Both the position numbers and the translations under genes were made by a program. From NCBI GenBank assembly GCA_001896885.1, contig MKRJ01000018.1:124001-188000 (forward strand): DNA of 64,000 nt, in the 5' to 3' direction. This DNA is from Rhizobiales bacterium 65-79 (lineage in GTDB: Bacteria > Pseudomonadota > Alphaproteobacteria > Rhizobiales > Rhizobiaceae). The stretch's first letter is position 1; each line of letters opens with the position of its first letter. Of this stretch, positions 29,508-42,121 are shown in pieces. Under the pieces are notes generated by a model. The model made no database searches, was not told the origin of the DNA, and saw nothing but the letters and a program-made list of their open reading frames with translations.

Positions 29508-30743
29508 TCAGGCGGTCACTGCGCGCCGCGTGCCGGACCGGAACAGCAGCACCGTCATCACCGAGATGTTCATCAGGTTCCAGACGATGCCGTTGAGGAA
29601 GGCGGCCTCGTAGGAGCCGGTCTGGTCGTAAATCCAGCCCGACATCCAGCCGCCTATCGCCATGCCGGCGATGGTCGCCATGATGACGATGCCGACGCGC
29701 TTGCCGGCCTCCGCCGCCGGCAGGTACTCGCGCACGATGATGGCGTAGCACGGCACGATGCCGCCCTGCGCCAACCCGAAGATCAGCGAAACGACGTAGA
29801 GCGAGGCGAGCCCGTCGAAGGGGATGTAGAGGAAAAGCGCGATACACTGCAGCACCGAGCCGAGAAGGAGCGTCGGGATGCCGCCGATACGGTCGGCGAG
29901 CGCGCCGGAGGAGAGCCGGCTGACCACGCCGCCAGCAAGCATCAGCGACAGCATATGGGCGCCGGCGGCCGGCCCGTAGCCGAGGTCGGTGCAATAGGCG
30001 ACCATATGCACCTGCGGCATCGACATGGCGACGCAGCAGCCGAGGCCGGCGAAGATCAGCAGGACCTGCAACGCGGCGGGAGAGACGGAAATCAGCTTCA
30101 CCGCCGCGTCGGTGGGCGCACCGGCGGCGCCGGACTGATGCGGCGACTTGCGACGCAAGAGGAGGAGCAGCGGCACCATGGTCGCCAGCGAAACGATGCC
30201 GACGCCGAGATAGGCTCCCCTCCACCCCTCGATGCGCATGAACGCTTCGATCGCCGTCGGCCAGACCACGCCGGCGAGATAGTTGCCGCAGGCGGCCGCC
30301 GCCACGGCCTTGCCGCGATGCTTCCGGAACCAGTGCGACAGGTCGGCGATCAAGGGTCCGAACGTCGCCGCCGTGCCGATGCCGATCAGCGCTTGCGCCA
30401 AGCCGAACTGGACGATCGAACCGCTCGCCGAGGCGAGCAGGAAGCCGCACCCCATCACCACCGCGGCGATCATCGCCGGCAGCATGTAGCCCATCCGGTC
30501 GATGGCGCGGCCGATGAAGACATTGCCCAACGCAAAGCCGACCATGGTCAGGGTGTAGGGCAGCGAGGCCTCGCCGCGATCGACCGCGAACTCGGCCTGG
30601 ACGGCCGGCAGCACCACGACCACCGCCCACATGCCGACGCCGCCGATGGTGGCGACGAGCATGGACACGACAAGCCTAGTCCAGGCGTAGCGGCCGTCTA
30701 TGTCGGAGGCGTGCGGGCTCCCGCTATGGATCGCAGTCGGCAT
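29508..30743 (-). CDS. MFS transporter, monocarboxylate/oxalate-formate antiporter type
   Basis: A 411-residue, twelve-helix major facilitator. 'GFALGNVFIGRAIDRMGYMLP' is the helix 2-3 signature, and the order of helices with 'FGLAQGGIVPCYAIIVREYLPA' resembles the monocarboxylate porter/oxalate:formate antiporter group. ATG 30743 is preferred because GAGAAGCGAG lies upstream; the open frame extends to 30815. It is likely to move a small organic acid across the inner membrane. It is divergent from the MBL-fold hydrolase gene, from which 176 bp separate it. Confidence 0.82.
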   Translation of the reverse strand: MPTAIHSGSPHASDIDGRYAWTRLVVSMLVATIGGVGMWAVVVVLPAVQAEFAVDRGEASLPYTLTMVGFALGNVFIGRAIDRMGYMLPAMIAAVVMGCGFLLASASGSIVQFGLAQALIGIGTAATFGPLIADLSHWFRKHRGKAVAAAACGNYLAGVVWPTAIEAFMRIEGWRGAYLGVGIVSLATMVPLLLLLRRKSPHQSGAAGAPTDAAVKLISVSPAALQVLLIFAGLGCCVAMSMPQVHMVAYCTDLGYGPAAGAHMLSLMLAGGVVSRLSSGALADRIGGIPTLLLGSVLQCIALFLYIPFDGLASLYVVSLIFGLAQGGIVPCYAIIVREYLPAAEAGKRVGIVIMATIAGMAIGGWMSGWIYDQTGSYEAAFLNGIVWNLMNISVMTVLLFRSGTRRAVTA

Positions 30744-30919
30744 GGCGTCTCGCTTCTCTCGGCGCGGCGGACGGGCACCATCGGGTATGTCGGCTGAAGG
30801 CGGCAGCACCAGCAACCTTCTTATGCTGTTCCAGTTTCAGCCGGATGGCGGCGCTATCGGTACGGCAACTGTTCCGGTCCGGCTTTTTCGTGTACGCACG
30901 CGCCAACCCGGAGCGCACG

Positions 30920-31966
30920 ATGCTGAAGAAGAACGAAGAGAGCCGCCTTTCCTTCCCCCATGAACAAGCGCCTGGAACCGGCACGCTCGTCGAAATGGCG
31001 CCGGGGATTTTCTGGACGCGCATCCCTCTCCCCTTCCGGCTCGATCACGTCAACATATATTTGATCGAGGACGGCGACGGCTGGGCCCTGCTCGACACCG
31101 GCATCGGCAATTCGGCGACAAAGGAGATCTGGCAGGCGATCGTTTCGGGACCGCTTGCCGGCCGCAGGCTGACCCGCCTGATCGTCACGCACTACCACCC
31201 CGACCATATCGGGCTCGCCGGATGGCTCTGCGAGCGATACGGCCTGCCGCTCCTCACCACCCAGACATCCTATCTCGGCTGCCTCACCATCTCGCTCAGC
31301 CCCGGCGCACTCGACGCGCGGCCCTATCGCGACTTCTACGCCCGTCATGGCATGGACCCGGCGACGGTCGATCTCGTCAGTTCGCAAGGCCACAACTATC
31401 TGAGGATGGTGTCGCCCCTACCGCTTTCCTTCCACCGCGTCGTCGACGGCGATACGCTCACGATCGGCGGCCGCGAATTCCAGGCGCTGACGGGCGACGG
31501 CCACGCCCCGGAGCAGTTGATGCTCTACTGTCCCTCGGAAAACGTGCTTCTCGCGGCCGACCAGGTGATCGCGCGGATCAGCCCGAACATCAGCGTCTGG
31601 GCGGTCGATCCGGAGGGCGACCCGCTCGGCCTCTATCTGCGCTCGTTGAAACGCATCAAGGCACGCATTCCCGCCGATGCGCTGGTACTGCCCGGCCACC
31701 AGCTGCCGTTTTACGGCCTTCACGATCGCTGCGACGAACTCGCCGAGCACCATGCCGGGCGCTGCGCGCTGATCGCCGAGGCCTGCGCGAGGAAGCCGCA
31801 TTCGGTCGCGGATCTCGTGCCGGTGCTCTTTCCGCGCCAACTCGACCCGCACCAGTTGAGCTTCGCCTTCTCGGAAGTGCATGCGCATGTGAATTTCATG
31901 CTGCGGCGGGGAGATTTGCGGCACGCCCCCTCGACGGACGGCAACAGCCGCGTCGAGGCGGCTTGA
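30920..31966 (+). CDS. Metallo-beta-lactamase fold hydrolase
   Basis: A 348-residue MBL-fold protein. The metal-binding motif HYHPDHIG is near residue 96, with downstream His in 'GDGHAPEQLMLYC', Asp in 'LLAADQVI' and His in 'LPGHQLPFYG'. A C-terminal helical extension (after residue about 270) resembles that of glyoxalase II-like and RNase Z-like hydrolases that act on thioesters. ATG 30920 has GGAG about nine bases upstream; the open frame starts at 30845. Substrate unknown. Confidence 0.85.
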   Translation: MLKKNEESRLSFPHEQAPGTGTLVEMAPGIFWTRIPLPFRLDHVNIYLIEDGDGWALLDTGIGNSATKEIWQAIVSGPLAGRRLTRLIVTHYHPDHIGLAGWLCERYGLPLLTTQTSYLGCLTISLSPGALDARPYRDFYARHGMDPATVDLVSSQGHNYLRMVSPLPLSFHRVVDGDTLTIGGREFQALTGDGHAPEQLMLYCPSENVLLAADQVIARISPNISVWAVDPEGDPLGLYLRSLKRIKARIPADALVLPGHQLPFYGLHDRCDELAEHHAGRCALIAEACARKPHSVADLVPVLFPRQLDPHQLSFAFSEVHAHVNFMLRRGDLRHAPSTDGNSRVEAA

Positions 31967-32046
31967 GAAGCCACCCAGCGAGCATACGATATCTCGGGGG
32001 CGACGCTCAAATTCGACTTCAACCCGCGACCTACCGGTGCGATCCG

Positions 32047-32748
32047 CTACGCCCGCGCGAACAGCGGCAGGACGGCGCCGTTGATCTCCATGTTGGAGGG
32101 AGAGGCGAGCTGCAGGATCGCCTCGGCGGCGGCCTTGGGCGACAGCCATTTCGACGTGTCGGCATTCGGCATCGCCTCGCGATTGGCCGGCGTGTCGATC
32201 GTCGAAGGCGCGACGGCGTTCACCAGGATGCGGTCATTCTTCAGTTCCTCGGCGAGCGCCAGCGTGATCGCGGTTACCGCCGCCTTGCTCGCCGCGTAGG
32301 CGACCATGCCGCCGCCCTTGCGCGGATCGAGCCCCGGCCGGGCCGAGACGTTGACGATGCGCCCGCCCTGCCCGGTCTTGCGCATGCCGCGCGCCGCCGC
32401 GCGGCAGCAGATGAAGGTGGCGACGGCGTTCGTTTCCATCATGCGGAGGAAGTCGGCGCGCGACGTATCTGCGAGCGGCGCCATGGCGAAGCCGCCTGCC
32501 AGATGGACCGATGCCCATAGGTCGGGAACGGCATCATAGAAGCGGCCGACGGCCCCTTCGTCGGTCAGGTCGACGCCGGGAACGATGCTGGCCTGCCCCT
32601 CGCCCCAGCAGGCCGGCCTTTCAGCGGCCCGGCGGCTCGGCACATGGCAGATCGCCCCCGCCTTCAGGAAGCGGGCCACCACCACCTGGCCGAGCGCGCC
32701 GATACCGCCGGTGACGACGACGTTCCTGCCTTCCAGCGAACTGGGCAT
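32047..32748 (-). CDS. SDR family oxidoreductase
   Basis: A 233-residue short-chain dehydrogenase. The cofactor motif is 'VVTGGIGALGQVV' near residue 10, with 'HLAGGF' near residue 84, the active-site Ser in 'GRIVNVSARPG', and YxxxK in 'AYAASKAAVTA'. All catalytic residues are present. ATG 32748 is preceded by GAGGAG. It is small for an SDR and resembles the dihydropteridine reductase-like subgroup. The substrate cannot be read. It lies 61 bp downstream of the M20 peptidase gene on the same strand. Confidence 0.86.
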   Translation of the reverse strand: MPSSLEGRNVVVTGGIGALGQVVVARFLKAGAICHVPSRRAAERPACWGEGQASIVPGVDLTDEGAVGRFYDAVPDLWASVHLAGGFAMAPLADTSRADFLRMMETNAVATFICCRAAARGMRKTGQGGRIVNVSARPGLDPRKGGGMVAYAASKAAVTAITLALAEELKNDRILVNAVAPSTIDTPANREAMPNADTSKWLSPKAAAEAILQLASPSNMEINGAVLPLFARA

Positions 32749-32809
32749 CCCTATCTCCTCCAGCGTGGTTTTCGCCATTCCGCGCGGATCGGAGGCGGAA
32801 TGCAAGCCC

Positions 32810-33964
32810 CTATCGTGTCCGCCCCGCGGGTGCGACATCCTCCGGCGTCGTTCCGGCGAGCAGCGCCGCGAAAAGATCGACGCGCGGCTCGATGCTCGAA
32901 ACGAAGATGTGTTCCTGAAGCGTATGCGCGCCGGCCCCATCGACGCCGAGCCCGTCGAGGGTCGGCACGCCGAGCGCGGCGGTGAAATTGCCGTCGCTGC
33001 CGCCGCCGGCATGGATGCCGACGAGGTCGATGCCGATCGGGGCCGCGAGCTTTCGCGCATGCTCGAAGAGCGCCGTCGAGCCGGCATCGGGGAAGAAAGG
33101 CGGCCGGTTCAGTCCGCCCTCGACCGTCAGGCGTACATTGGGATCGTGCGGCCGGATCGCATGGATGGCCTTCACGATCGGCTCGGCCTGGTCCAGCGTC
33201 CTGACGCGCACGTCCACCTCGATCGTGCAGAACTGCGCCACTGTGTTCGGCGCAGTGCCGCCCTCGATCAGTCCGACATTGAGCGTGATGCCTTTCTCCA
33301 TATCGACCAGGCCGTCGAGATGGACGATCTGCCGCGCCATCTCGCTGATGGCGCTATGCCCCTTCTCGAAGGCCGTCCCGGCATGCGAGGCGACGCCCTC
33401 CGCCTTGACGGTGAAGCGCGCCACGCCCTTGCGCGCGGTGACGATCTTGCCGCCGTCGCGCGCCGCCTCGACGACGAGCACGGCAAACGCGTTCCGCGCC
33501 TCCTCCTCGATGATTGCGCGCGAGCCCGGGCTGCCGATCTCCTCGTCCGGCGTGAACAGGAAGGTGATCGGGTAGGCGGGCACACTGCCCTCGGCCCTGA
33601 TCGTCCGCCACGCCTCGATGACGAGCAGGCCGCAGGCCTTCATGTCCGACGTGCCCGGCCCGTAGAGCCGGTCGCCTTCCAGCCGCCACGGCAGGCCGTC
33701 GGCGAGTGTGCCGGCCGGATGCACGGTATCGAAATGGGCGAGCACGAGCAGGCCCTTGCGGCCGTTCGGCGCCATGCTCCTCGCCCGGATCGTGTCGCCG
33801 AGCCCCGGCGCGCCGGGCACCTTGTCCACGATCAGCCCCCCGACGCGACAAGTCTTCTCGATCAGCGTGCCGAGACGATTGACCGCCTCGCGGTCATGCG
33901 TCGGCGTCTCGATCTCGATCCAGGTCCTGAGTTCATCGAGAAAACGATCGACGGAAGAATGCAT
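32810..33964 (-). CDS. M20 family metallopeptidase (carboxypeptidase G2-like)
   Basis: A 384-residue zinc peptidase of the M20A/ArgE-DapE-CPG2 superfamily. Metal ligands appear in 'LLVLAHFDTVHPAG' (His and following Asp), 'YGPGTSDMKACG' (bridging Asp), catalytic 'TPDEEIGSPG' (Glu-Glu), 'LVVEAARDGG' and a late His in 'DGAGAHTLQEHIFV'. A dimerisation lid domain lies between about residues 180 and 290. It probably removes a C-terminal amino acid or acyl group from a small substrate in the cytoplasm. It is 26 bp downstream of treS, on the same strand. Confidence 0.88.
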   Translation of the reverse strand: MHSSVDRFLDELRTWIEIETPTHDREAVNRLGTLIEKTCRVGGLIVDKVPGAPGLGDTIRARSMAPNGRKGLLVLAHFDTVHPAGTLADGLPWRLEGDRLYGPGTSDMKACGLLVIEAWRTIRAEGSVPAYPITFLFTPDEEIGSPGSRAIIEEEARNAFAVLVVEAARDGGKIVTARKGVARFTVKAEGVASHAGTAFEKGHSAISEMARQIVHLDGLVDMEKGITLNVGLIEGGTAPNTVAQFCTIEVDVRVRTLDQAEPIVKAIHAIRPHDPNVRLTVEGGLNRPPFFPDAGSTALFEHARKLAAPIGIDLVGIHAGGGSDGNFTAALGVPTLDGLGVDGAGAHTLQEHIFVSSIEPRVDLFAALLAGTTPEDVAPAGRTR

Positions 33965-33990
33965 GACGGCCTCTGGCGGAAGGGGTTTGA

Positions 33991-37269
<3,279 letters not shown>

Positions 37270-37481
37270 CGCCGATGAATTTCCTGATGTCGCGCGCCTG
37301 CCGCCGCCGGAATTGATGTCATGGTTGCCGGAAGCAATGAACGGATCGGCCCCAAGGTTCCGAAAAATGTCAGGCTGCGTCAACACGGGATCGGCGTCGG
37401 CGAATACGGGAAGCGTCCGGCGGCCTTTCCGGCCGGCGGTGACCGGCCGGAGAGTTGAAATTCAAGGATAGTGCGACATTT

Positions 37482-37510
37482 GGAGGGGATGTTTTCCACA
37501 CTTCCCCTCC
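37482..37510. promoter_or_regulatory. Hairpin/inverted repeat upstream of GH15 gene
   Basis: GGAGGGGA (37482-37489) and TCCCCTCC (37503-37510) form an 8-bp stem with a 13-nt loop, 26 bp upstream of the chosen GH15 start in the divergent treS-GH15 gap. It may be an operator or a 5' leader structure; no regulator gene adjoins it. Confidence 0.4.
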
Positions 37511-37535
37511 TCGCGACCGATCGAGGCGTCGCAAC

Positions 37536-39467
37536 GTGACTTCCGACAAGCAGAATTCCAGCAGGCCGATCGAGGACTATGGCCTGATCGGCAACATGAT
37601 CTCGGCCGCGCTCGTCTCCCGCGGCGGCTCCATCGACTGGCTCTGCCTGCCGCGCTTCGATTCGGACGCCTGCTTCGCGGCGCTGCTCGGCGAGCCGGAA
37701 AACGGCCGCTGGCTGATCGCCCCCCGCGTCGCCGACTGCCGCATCACGCGACGCTACCTGCCCGACACGGCAGTGCTCGAGACCCGTTTCGAGACTGGGA
37801 CCGGCACGGTCACGCTGACGGATTTCATGCCGCTCACCGACGACGAGGAAAAGGTGGACGTCGTCCGCATCGTCAAGGGCGTGAAGGGCAAGGTCGAGAT
37901 GGCGATGGAACTGGTGCTGCGCTTCAACTACGGCCGGACCGTTCCCTGGGTGCAGCGCCGCGACTACGGGCTCGCGGCCGTGGCCGGCCCCGATACGGTC
38001 GAGCTGCATACCCATATCGAACTTCATGGCCAAGACATGAAGACCCTCGGCGTCTTCACCGTGAAGAAGGGCGACAGCGTGCCTTTCACGCTCTCCTACC
38101 ACCGCTCGCACAAGACGCCGCATTTCGTGCCCGACCGCAACCAGAGCCTCGACCGGACGGTCTCCTGGTGGCGCGAATGGTCGAAACGCTGCCGCTTCGA
38201 CTATGACGACCGGAAATGGCGCGATGCGGTCGTGCGCTCGCTGATCACGCTGAAGCTTCTGACCTACGCGCCGACCGGCGGCATCGCCGCCGCGCCGACG
38301 ACATCGCTTCCCGAGGCGATCGGGGGCCATCGCAACTGGGACTACCGCTACGCCTGGATCCGCGATTCCACGCTTACACTCTACGCGCTCCTCAACGGCG
38401 GCTACCGGGAGGAGGCCGAGGCCTGGCGCCAGTGGCTGCTGCGCGCCGTCGCCGGTCATCCCCAGCAATTGCAGATCATGTACGGCGTCGCCGGGGAAAG
38501 GCGGCTCACGGAGAACGAGATCGACTGGCTGCCGGGCTACGAGGGAAGCCGGCCGGTGCGCGTCGGCAACGCGGCCGCCGAGCAGATCCAGCTCGACGTG
38601 TTCGGCGAATTGATGGAGGTGCTGCATGCGGCCCGCGAGGCGGAACTCAGCGCGCTCGACGAAGCATGGCGGCTGCAGAAATCCCTGCTCGCCCACCTCG
38701 AAATCGTATGGCGGAAGCCGGACCGGGGCATCTGGGAGGTCCGGGGACCCGCCCGCGCGTTCACCCATTCCCGCATGATGTGCTGGGTCGCCTTCGACCG
38801 CGCCCTAAAGTCCGCCGAACGCTTTGATCTCGAAGGGCCGACCGACCACTGGCGCGAGTGCCGCGAGGCCATCCATGCCGATATCTGCGAGAACGGCTTC
38901 GACAAAAAGCGCAACACTTTCGTCCAGTATTATGGCGGCGAGGCGCTGGACGCTTCGCTGTTGCTCATCCCGCAATCCGGCTTCCTGCCGCCCGACGATC
39001 CCCGCGTCATCGGGACGATCAAGGCGGTCGAGAACGAACTGCTCCAGGACGGCCTGGTCCGGCGTTATTCGACGGACAAGGTCGACGACGGCGTCGGCGG
39101 GCGCGAGGGCGCGTTCCTGGCCTGCTCCTTCTGGCTGGCCGATGCCTATGTGCTGGTGGGGCAGCTGGACGATGCGGCCGAACTGTTCGAGAACCTGCTC
39201 GCATTGCGCAATGACCTCGGTCTGCTCGCCGAGGAATACGATGCCGTCTCGAAGCGGCTGCTCGGCAATTTCCCGCAGGCCTTTTCCCATGTCGGCCTGG
39301 TCAACACGGCCTACAATTTGATCTCCGCCCACGGACCGGCGCAGCAACGCGCGGAGAGCGTCGCACCGACCGATGAGGATGCCGCGGCCGGCAGCGATCC
39401 AGCCCGGCAGGAGCGAGACGGCCGCCAAAGTGCCGAACCCTGTCGGACCGGCGATGCTATCTCCTGA
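37536..39467 (+). CDS. Glycoside hydrolase family 15 protein (glucoamylase- or trehalase-like)
   Basis: A 643-residue GH15 protein. The N-terminal domain opens 'SRPIEDYGLIGNMISAALVSRGGSIDWLCLPRFDS', typical of bacterial GH15; the (alpha/alpha)6 barrel includes 'HRNWDYRYAWIRDSTLTLYAL', 'FLACSFWLADAYVL', and 'LLAEEYD...NFPQAFSHVGLVN', which holds a candidate catalytic Glu. GTG 37536 is chosen because SRPIEDYG follows closely; TTG 37455 would add 27 unmatched residues. Mycobacterial trehalase belongs to this family, and treS is divergent, so hydrolysis of trehalose or maltose-type glucans is plausible. No signal peptide, so cytoplasmic. Confidence 0.88.
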   Translation: MTSDKQNSSRPIEDYGLIGNMISAALVSRGGSIDWLCLPRFDSDACFAALLGEPENGRWLIAPRVADCRITRRYLPDTAVLETRFETGTGTVTLTDFMPLTDDEEKVDVVRIVKGVKGKVEMAMELVLRFNYGRTVPWVQRRDYGLAAVAGPDTVELHTHIELHGQDMKTLGVFTVKKGDSVPFTLSYHRSHKTPHFVPDRNQSLDRTVSWWREWSKRCRFDYDDRKWRDAVVRSLITLKLLTYAPTGGIAAAPTTSLPEAIGGHRNWDYRYAWIRDSTLTLYALLNGGYREEAEAWRQWLLRAVAGHPQQLQIMYGVAGERRLTENEIDWLPGYEGSRPVRVGNAAAEQIQLDVFGELMEVLHAAREAELSALDEAWRLQKSLLAHLEIVWRKPDRGIWEVRGPARAFTHSRMMCWVAFDRALKSAERFDLEGPTDHWRECREAIHADICENGFDKKRNTFVQYYGGEALDASLLLIPQSGFLPPDDPRVIGTIKAVENELLQDGLVRRYSTDKVDDGVGGREGAFLACSFWLADAYVLVGQLDDAAELFENLLALRNDLGLLAEEYDAVSKRLLGNFPQAFSHVGLVNTAYNLISAHGPAQQRAESVAPTDEDAAAGSDPARQERDGRQSAEPCRTGDAIS

Positions 39468-39771
39468 TCCCGTAATCCGAGAAGATCAACAGGAACAAGA
39501 TGGCGATCCATATGAAGCCCGCCGCCGCGAAAAGGCGGATGGTCGGGCCCTTTTTCTCCATTTCCATGAAGATGAAGGCGATGAGAGCGACGGTCCCGGC
39601 GGCCACGATCAGGTGAAAGGCGGTCTTCAGGAAAGGCGCAATCGGCAGGAAGGCCGCGCCGATATTGAGCCCGAGCGCGACGAGCAGCACGAGCAGCACC
39701 CAGGCCGGCCGGCGGACGATCTCGCGGACCGTCGGCATATCGTCGTGTCGGCGGCGTCCGGCGGCGCTCAT
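39457..39771 (-). CDS. Cytochrome c oxidase subunit IV-like small membrane protein
   Basis: A 104-residue protein with three predicted helices (residues about 24-44, 48-68 and 80-100), ending 'FSDYGIRR'. Length, topology and position after subunit III fit the prokaryotic cytochrome c oxidase subunit IV (CtaF/CoxD-like). The start ATG overlaps the subunit III stop as ATGA. It would stabilise the caa3 oxidase in the inner membrane. It is the last gene of the act-cox operon and overlaps the GH15 3' end on the other strand by eleven bases. Confidence 0.8.
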   Translation of the reverse strand: MSAAGRRRHDDMPTVREIVRRPAWVLLVLLVALGLNIGAAFLPIAPFLKTAFHLIVAAGTVALIAFIFMEMEKKGPTIRLFAAAGFIWIAILFLLIFSDYGIRR

Positions 39772-40427
39772 CCTCCCCTCCCCGGCAGATAGATGATGAC
39801 GAAGACCACGGTCCAGATGATGTCGACCAGGCCCCAATAGAGCGCTGTCGCCTGCACGGCCGGCGTCTCGGTGAACCATCCGGGGTCGCGCGCGCCCGCC
39901 ACGGCGAGCCGCGCCAGCAGGCAGATGCCGACGACCAGGTGGACGGCATGGATCGCAGTCAGACACCAGTAGAAGGAAAAAAAGAGTTCGGCGCCCTCGG
40001 CATGGAGTTTGAAATCCGGTCCTGGCCAAAGATGCTCGTGGAAATCCTCGCGGTACTCGAATCCCTTGAGGACGAGGAAAGCGACGCCGAGCAGCGCTCC
40101 GATCCACAGCATGGCGCGCGCGAAACGCCCAAGCCCGGGCCAGCGGGCCGCGCGCGGGACGAGCGCGACTACAGCGCTCGATATCAGCAGGATGGCCGTG
40201 TTCGCTCCGCCGAACCAGAGGCTGGTCTCGGCGCCGGCTTCCCAGAAGGCCTGCGGATAGATCGAGCGATAGATCGTATAGCCGGCGAACAGGCCGCTGA
40301 AGAAGAGAAGCTCGCTCGCCAGGAACGCCCACATGCCCAGCTCGACGGCCTGCCGCTGTCGGGCGATATCCTCCCACGGCTCGCGCAGGGCGGCCTTTTC
40401 AGCCGGCGTGATGCGCGCGGCCGTCAT
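39768..40427 (-). CDS. coxC: Cytochrome c oxidase subunit III
   Basis: A 219-residue, five-helix subunit III, shorter than the seven-helix mitochondrial type and typical of caa3 oxidases. It shows 'LGMWAFLASELLFFSGLFAGYTIYR', 'LVLKGFEYREDFHE' and 'HAVHLVVGICLL'. It stabilises subunit I and lipid/oxygen access. ATG 40427 overlaps the coxA stop, and its stop overlaps the subunit IV start. Confidence 0.92.
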   Translation of the reverse strand: MTAARITPAEKAALREPWEDIARQRQAVELGMWAFLASELLFFSGLFAGYTIYRSIYPQAFWEAGAETSLWFGGANTAILLISSAVVALVPRAARWPGLGRFARAMLWIGALLGVAFLVLKGFEYREDFHEHLWPGPDFKLHAEGAELFFSFYWCLTAIHAVHLVVGICLLARLAVAGARDPGWFTETPAVQATALYWGLVDIIWTVVFVIIYLPGRGG

Positions 40428-42121
40428 TCCTGCTCGCCGCCTTTCTGCGACGCTTCGATCGTCCTGGCGGCCTCCCCGGTCTCGACATAGCCTTCGGGGT
40501 GATAGTCGTACGGCGCCCGCTCGACCGTGGGCAGCTTGTCGAAATTGTGCGTCGGCGGCGGCGAGGAGGTCTGCCATTCCAGCCCCGTCGCGCCCCATGG
40601 ATTGTCGCCGGCACGCCGGCCCCATCGCAGCGACCAGGTGAGATAGCCAAGCGGCATCAGATAGGCCGCGGCAAGCACGACCGCGCCGGCCGAAGAGAGC
40701 ACGTGATAGATCTGGAACTCGGGCGGATAGGAGCCGTAGCGCCTTGGCATTCCCGCCCAGCCCATGATGAATTGCGGGAAGAAGGTGAAATTGAAGCCGA
40801 AATACATGAGGACGGCGGCAAAGCGCGCCCATGTCTCGGGATACATGCGGCCGGTTATCTTCGACCACCAGAAATGCAGCGCCGCGAAGAAGGCGGACAC
40901 CGTTCCGCCGACCATCACATAGTGGAAATGGGCGATGACGAAATAGGTGTCCGTCGCCTGCACGTCGATCGGGATCGAGGCGAGGAAGAGCCCCGTGAGG
41001 CCGCCCATTGTAAACAGGCCGACGAAGCCGAACGCATAGAGCATCGGCGCTTCATAGGTGATCTGGCCGCGATAGAGGGTGGCCGTCCAGTTGAACACCT
41101 TGATGGCCGACGGCACCGCGACGACGAAGGACAGGAACGAGAAGACGAGGTTCGCATAGGGCGATTCACCCGATACGAACATGTGGTGGCCCCAAACGAA
41201 GAAGCCGACGACCGAGATCGCGACGAGCGCGTAGACCATGAAGTCGTAGCCGAAGAGGCGCCGCCTGGCGAAGCAGGGGATCACCTCCGAGACGACGCCC
41301 ATCGCCGGCAGGATCATGATGTAGACGGCCGGGTGGCTGTAGAACCAAAACAGGTGCTGGAAGAGGATGGGGTCGCCGCCCCCTTGCGGATTGAAGATCG
41401 GGACGCCGAAGAAGCGCTCCGCCATCATCAGGGTGAGCGCCATCGCCAGGACCGGCGTCGCCAGGATGATGACGACGCTGACGGTGTACATCGCCCAGAC
41501 GAAAAGCGGCAGGCGGAACCAGGTCAGCCCCGGCGCCCGCATGGTGTGCGTCGTGACGATGAAATTGATGCCGGTGGCGATGGTGCCGAAGCCGGCGACG
41601 AAGACGGCGATGGCCGCCGCGATGACGTGGCTGTTCGAATAGATCGAGGAATAGGGCGTATAGAACGTCCAGCCCGTATCGACGCCGCCGGCAAGCAGCA
41701 CATAGACGGTGAAGGCGCCGCCGATCACCGTCAGGTACCAGGAAAACAGGTTCAGCCTTGGAAAGGCGAGGTCGCGCGCGCCGATCATCAGCGGCAGGAG
41801 GAAATTTCCGAACGTCGCGGGGATCGAAGGCACCAGGAAGAACCAGACCATGATGATGCCGTGCAGGGTGAACAGGCGGTTGTATTCGTCCGCCGTGACG
41901 AAATCCTGCGCCGGGGTCACGAGTTCGATGCGCACCAGCGCGATCGCCACCCCGCCGATGAAGAAGAAGATCGTCAGCGTCAGCGCGTAGAGGATGGCGA
42001 TGCGCTTGTGGTCGGTCGTAAGCAGCCAGGAGCGCAGCGTGTGACCGTCGCCCAGATAGCCCTTGTCGAACGTGCTGACATCGTGCGGCAAGCTGGTGTC
42101 GTCTAGAACCGCATCGCTCAT
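40424..42121 (-). CDS. coxA: Cytochrome c oxidase subunit I, A2-type (caa3)
   Basis: A 565-residue haem-copper oxidase subunit with twelve core helices. The helix VI motif is Y261-S-H-P-A-V-Y267: the His-Tyr crosslink pair (H263/Y267) is present, and YS replaces the Glu of A1 enzymes, marking the A2 subtype. Haem ligands are in 'LFTLHGIIMVWFF' and 'YFVIAHFHYVMVGG', and Cu(B) ligands in 'FVWGHHMF'. It reduces O2 to water while pumping protons. ATG 42121 overlaps the coxB stop; the open frame continues upstream only as overlap. Core of the act-cox operon. Confidence 0.96.
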   Translation of the reverse strand: MSDAVLDDTSLPHDVSTFDKGYLGDGHTLRSWLLTTDHKRIAILYALTLTIFFFIGGVAIALVRIELVTPAQDFVTADEYNRLFTLHGIIMVWFFLVPSIPATFGNFLLPLMIGARDLAFPRLNLFSWYLTVIGGAFTVYVLLAGGVDTGWTFYTPYSSIYSNSHVIAAAIAVFVAGFGTIATGINFIVTTHTMRAPGLTWFRLPLFVWAMYTVSVVIILATPVLAMALTLMMAERFFGVPIFNPQGGGDPILFQHLFWFYSHPAVYIMILPAMGVVSEVIPCFARRRLFGYDFMVYALVAISVVGFFVWGHHMFVSGESPYANLVFSFLSFVVAVPSAIKVFNWTATLYRGQITYEAPMLYAFGFVGLFTMGGLTGLFLASIPIDVQATDTYFVIAHFHYVMVGGTVSAFFAALHFWWSKITGRMYPETWARFAAVLMYFGFNFTFFPQFIMGWAGMPRRYGSYPPEFQIYHVLSSAGAVVLAAAYLMPLGYLTWSLRWGRRAGDNPWGATGLEWQTSSPPPTHNFDKLPTVERAPYDYHPEGYVETGEAARTIEASQKGGEQE

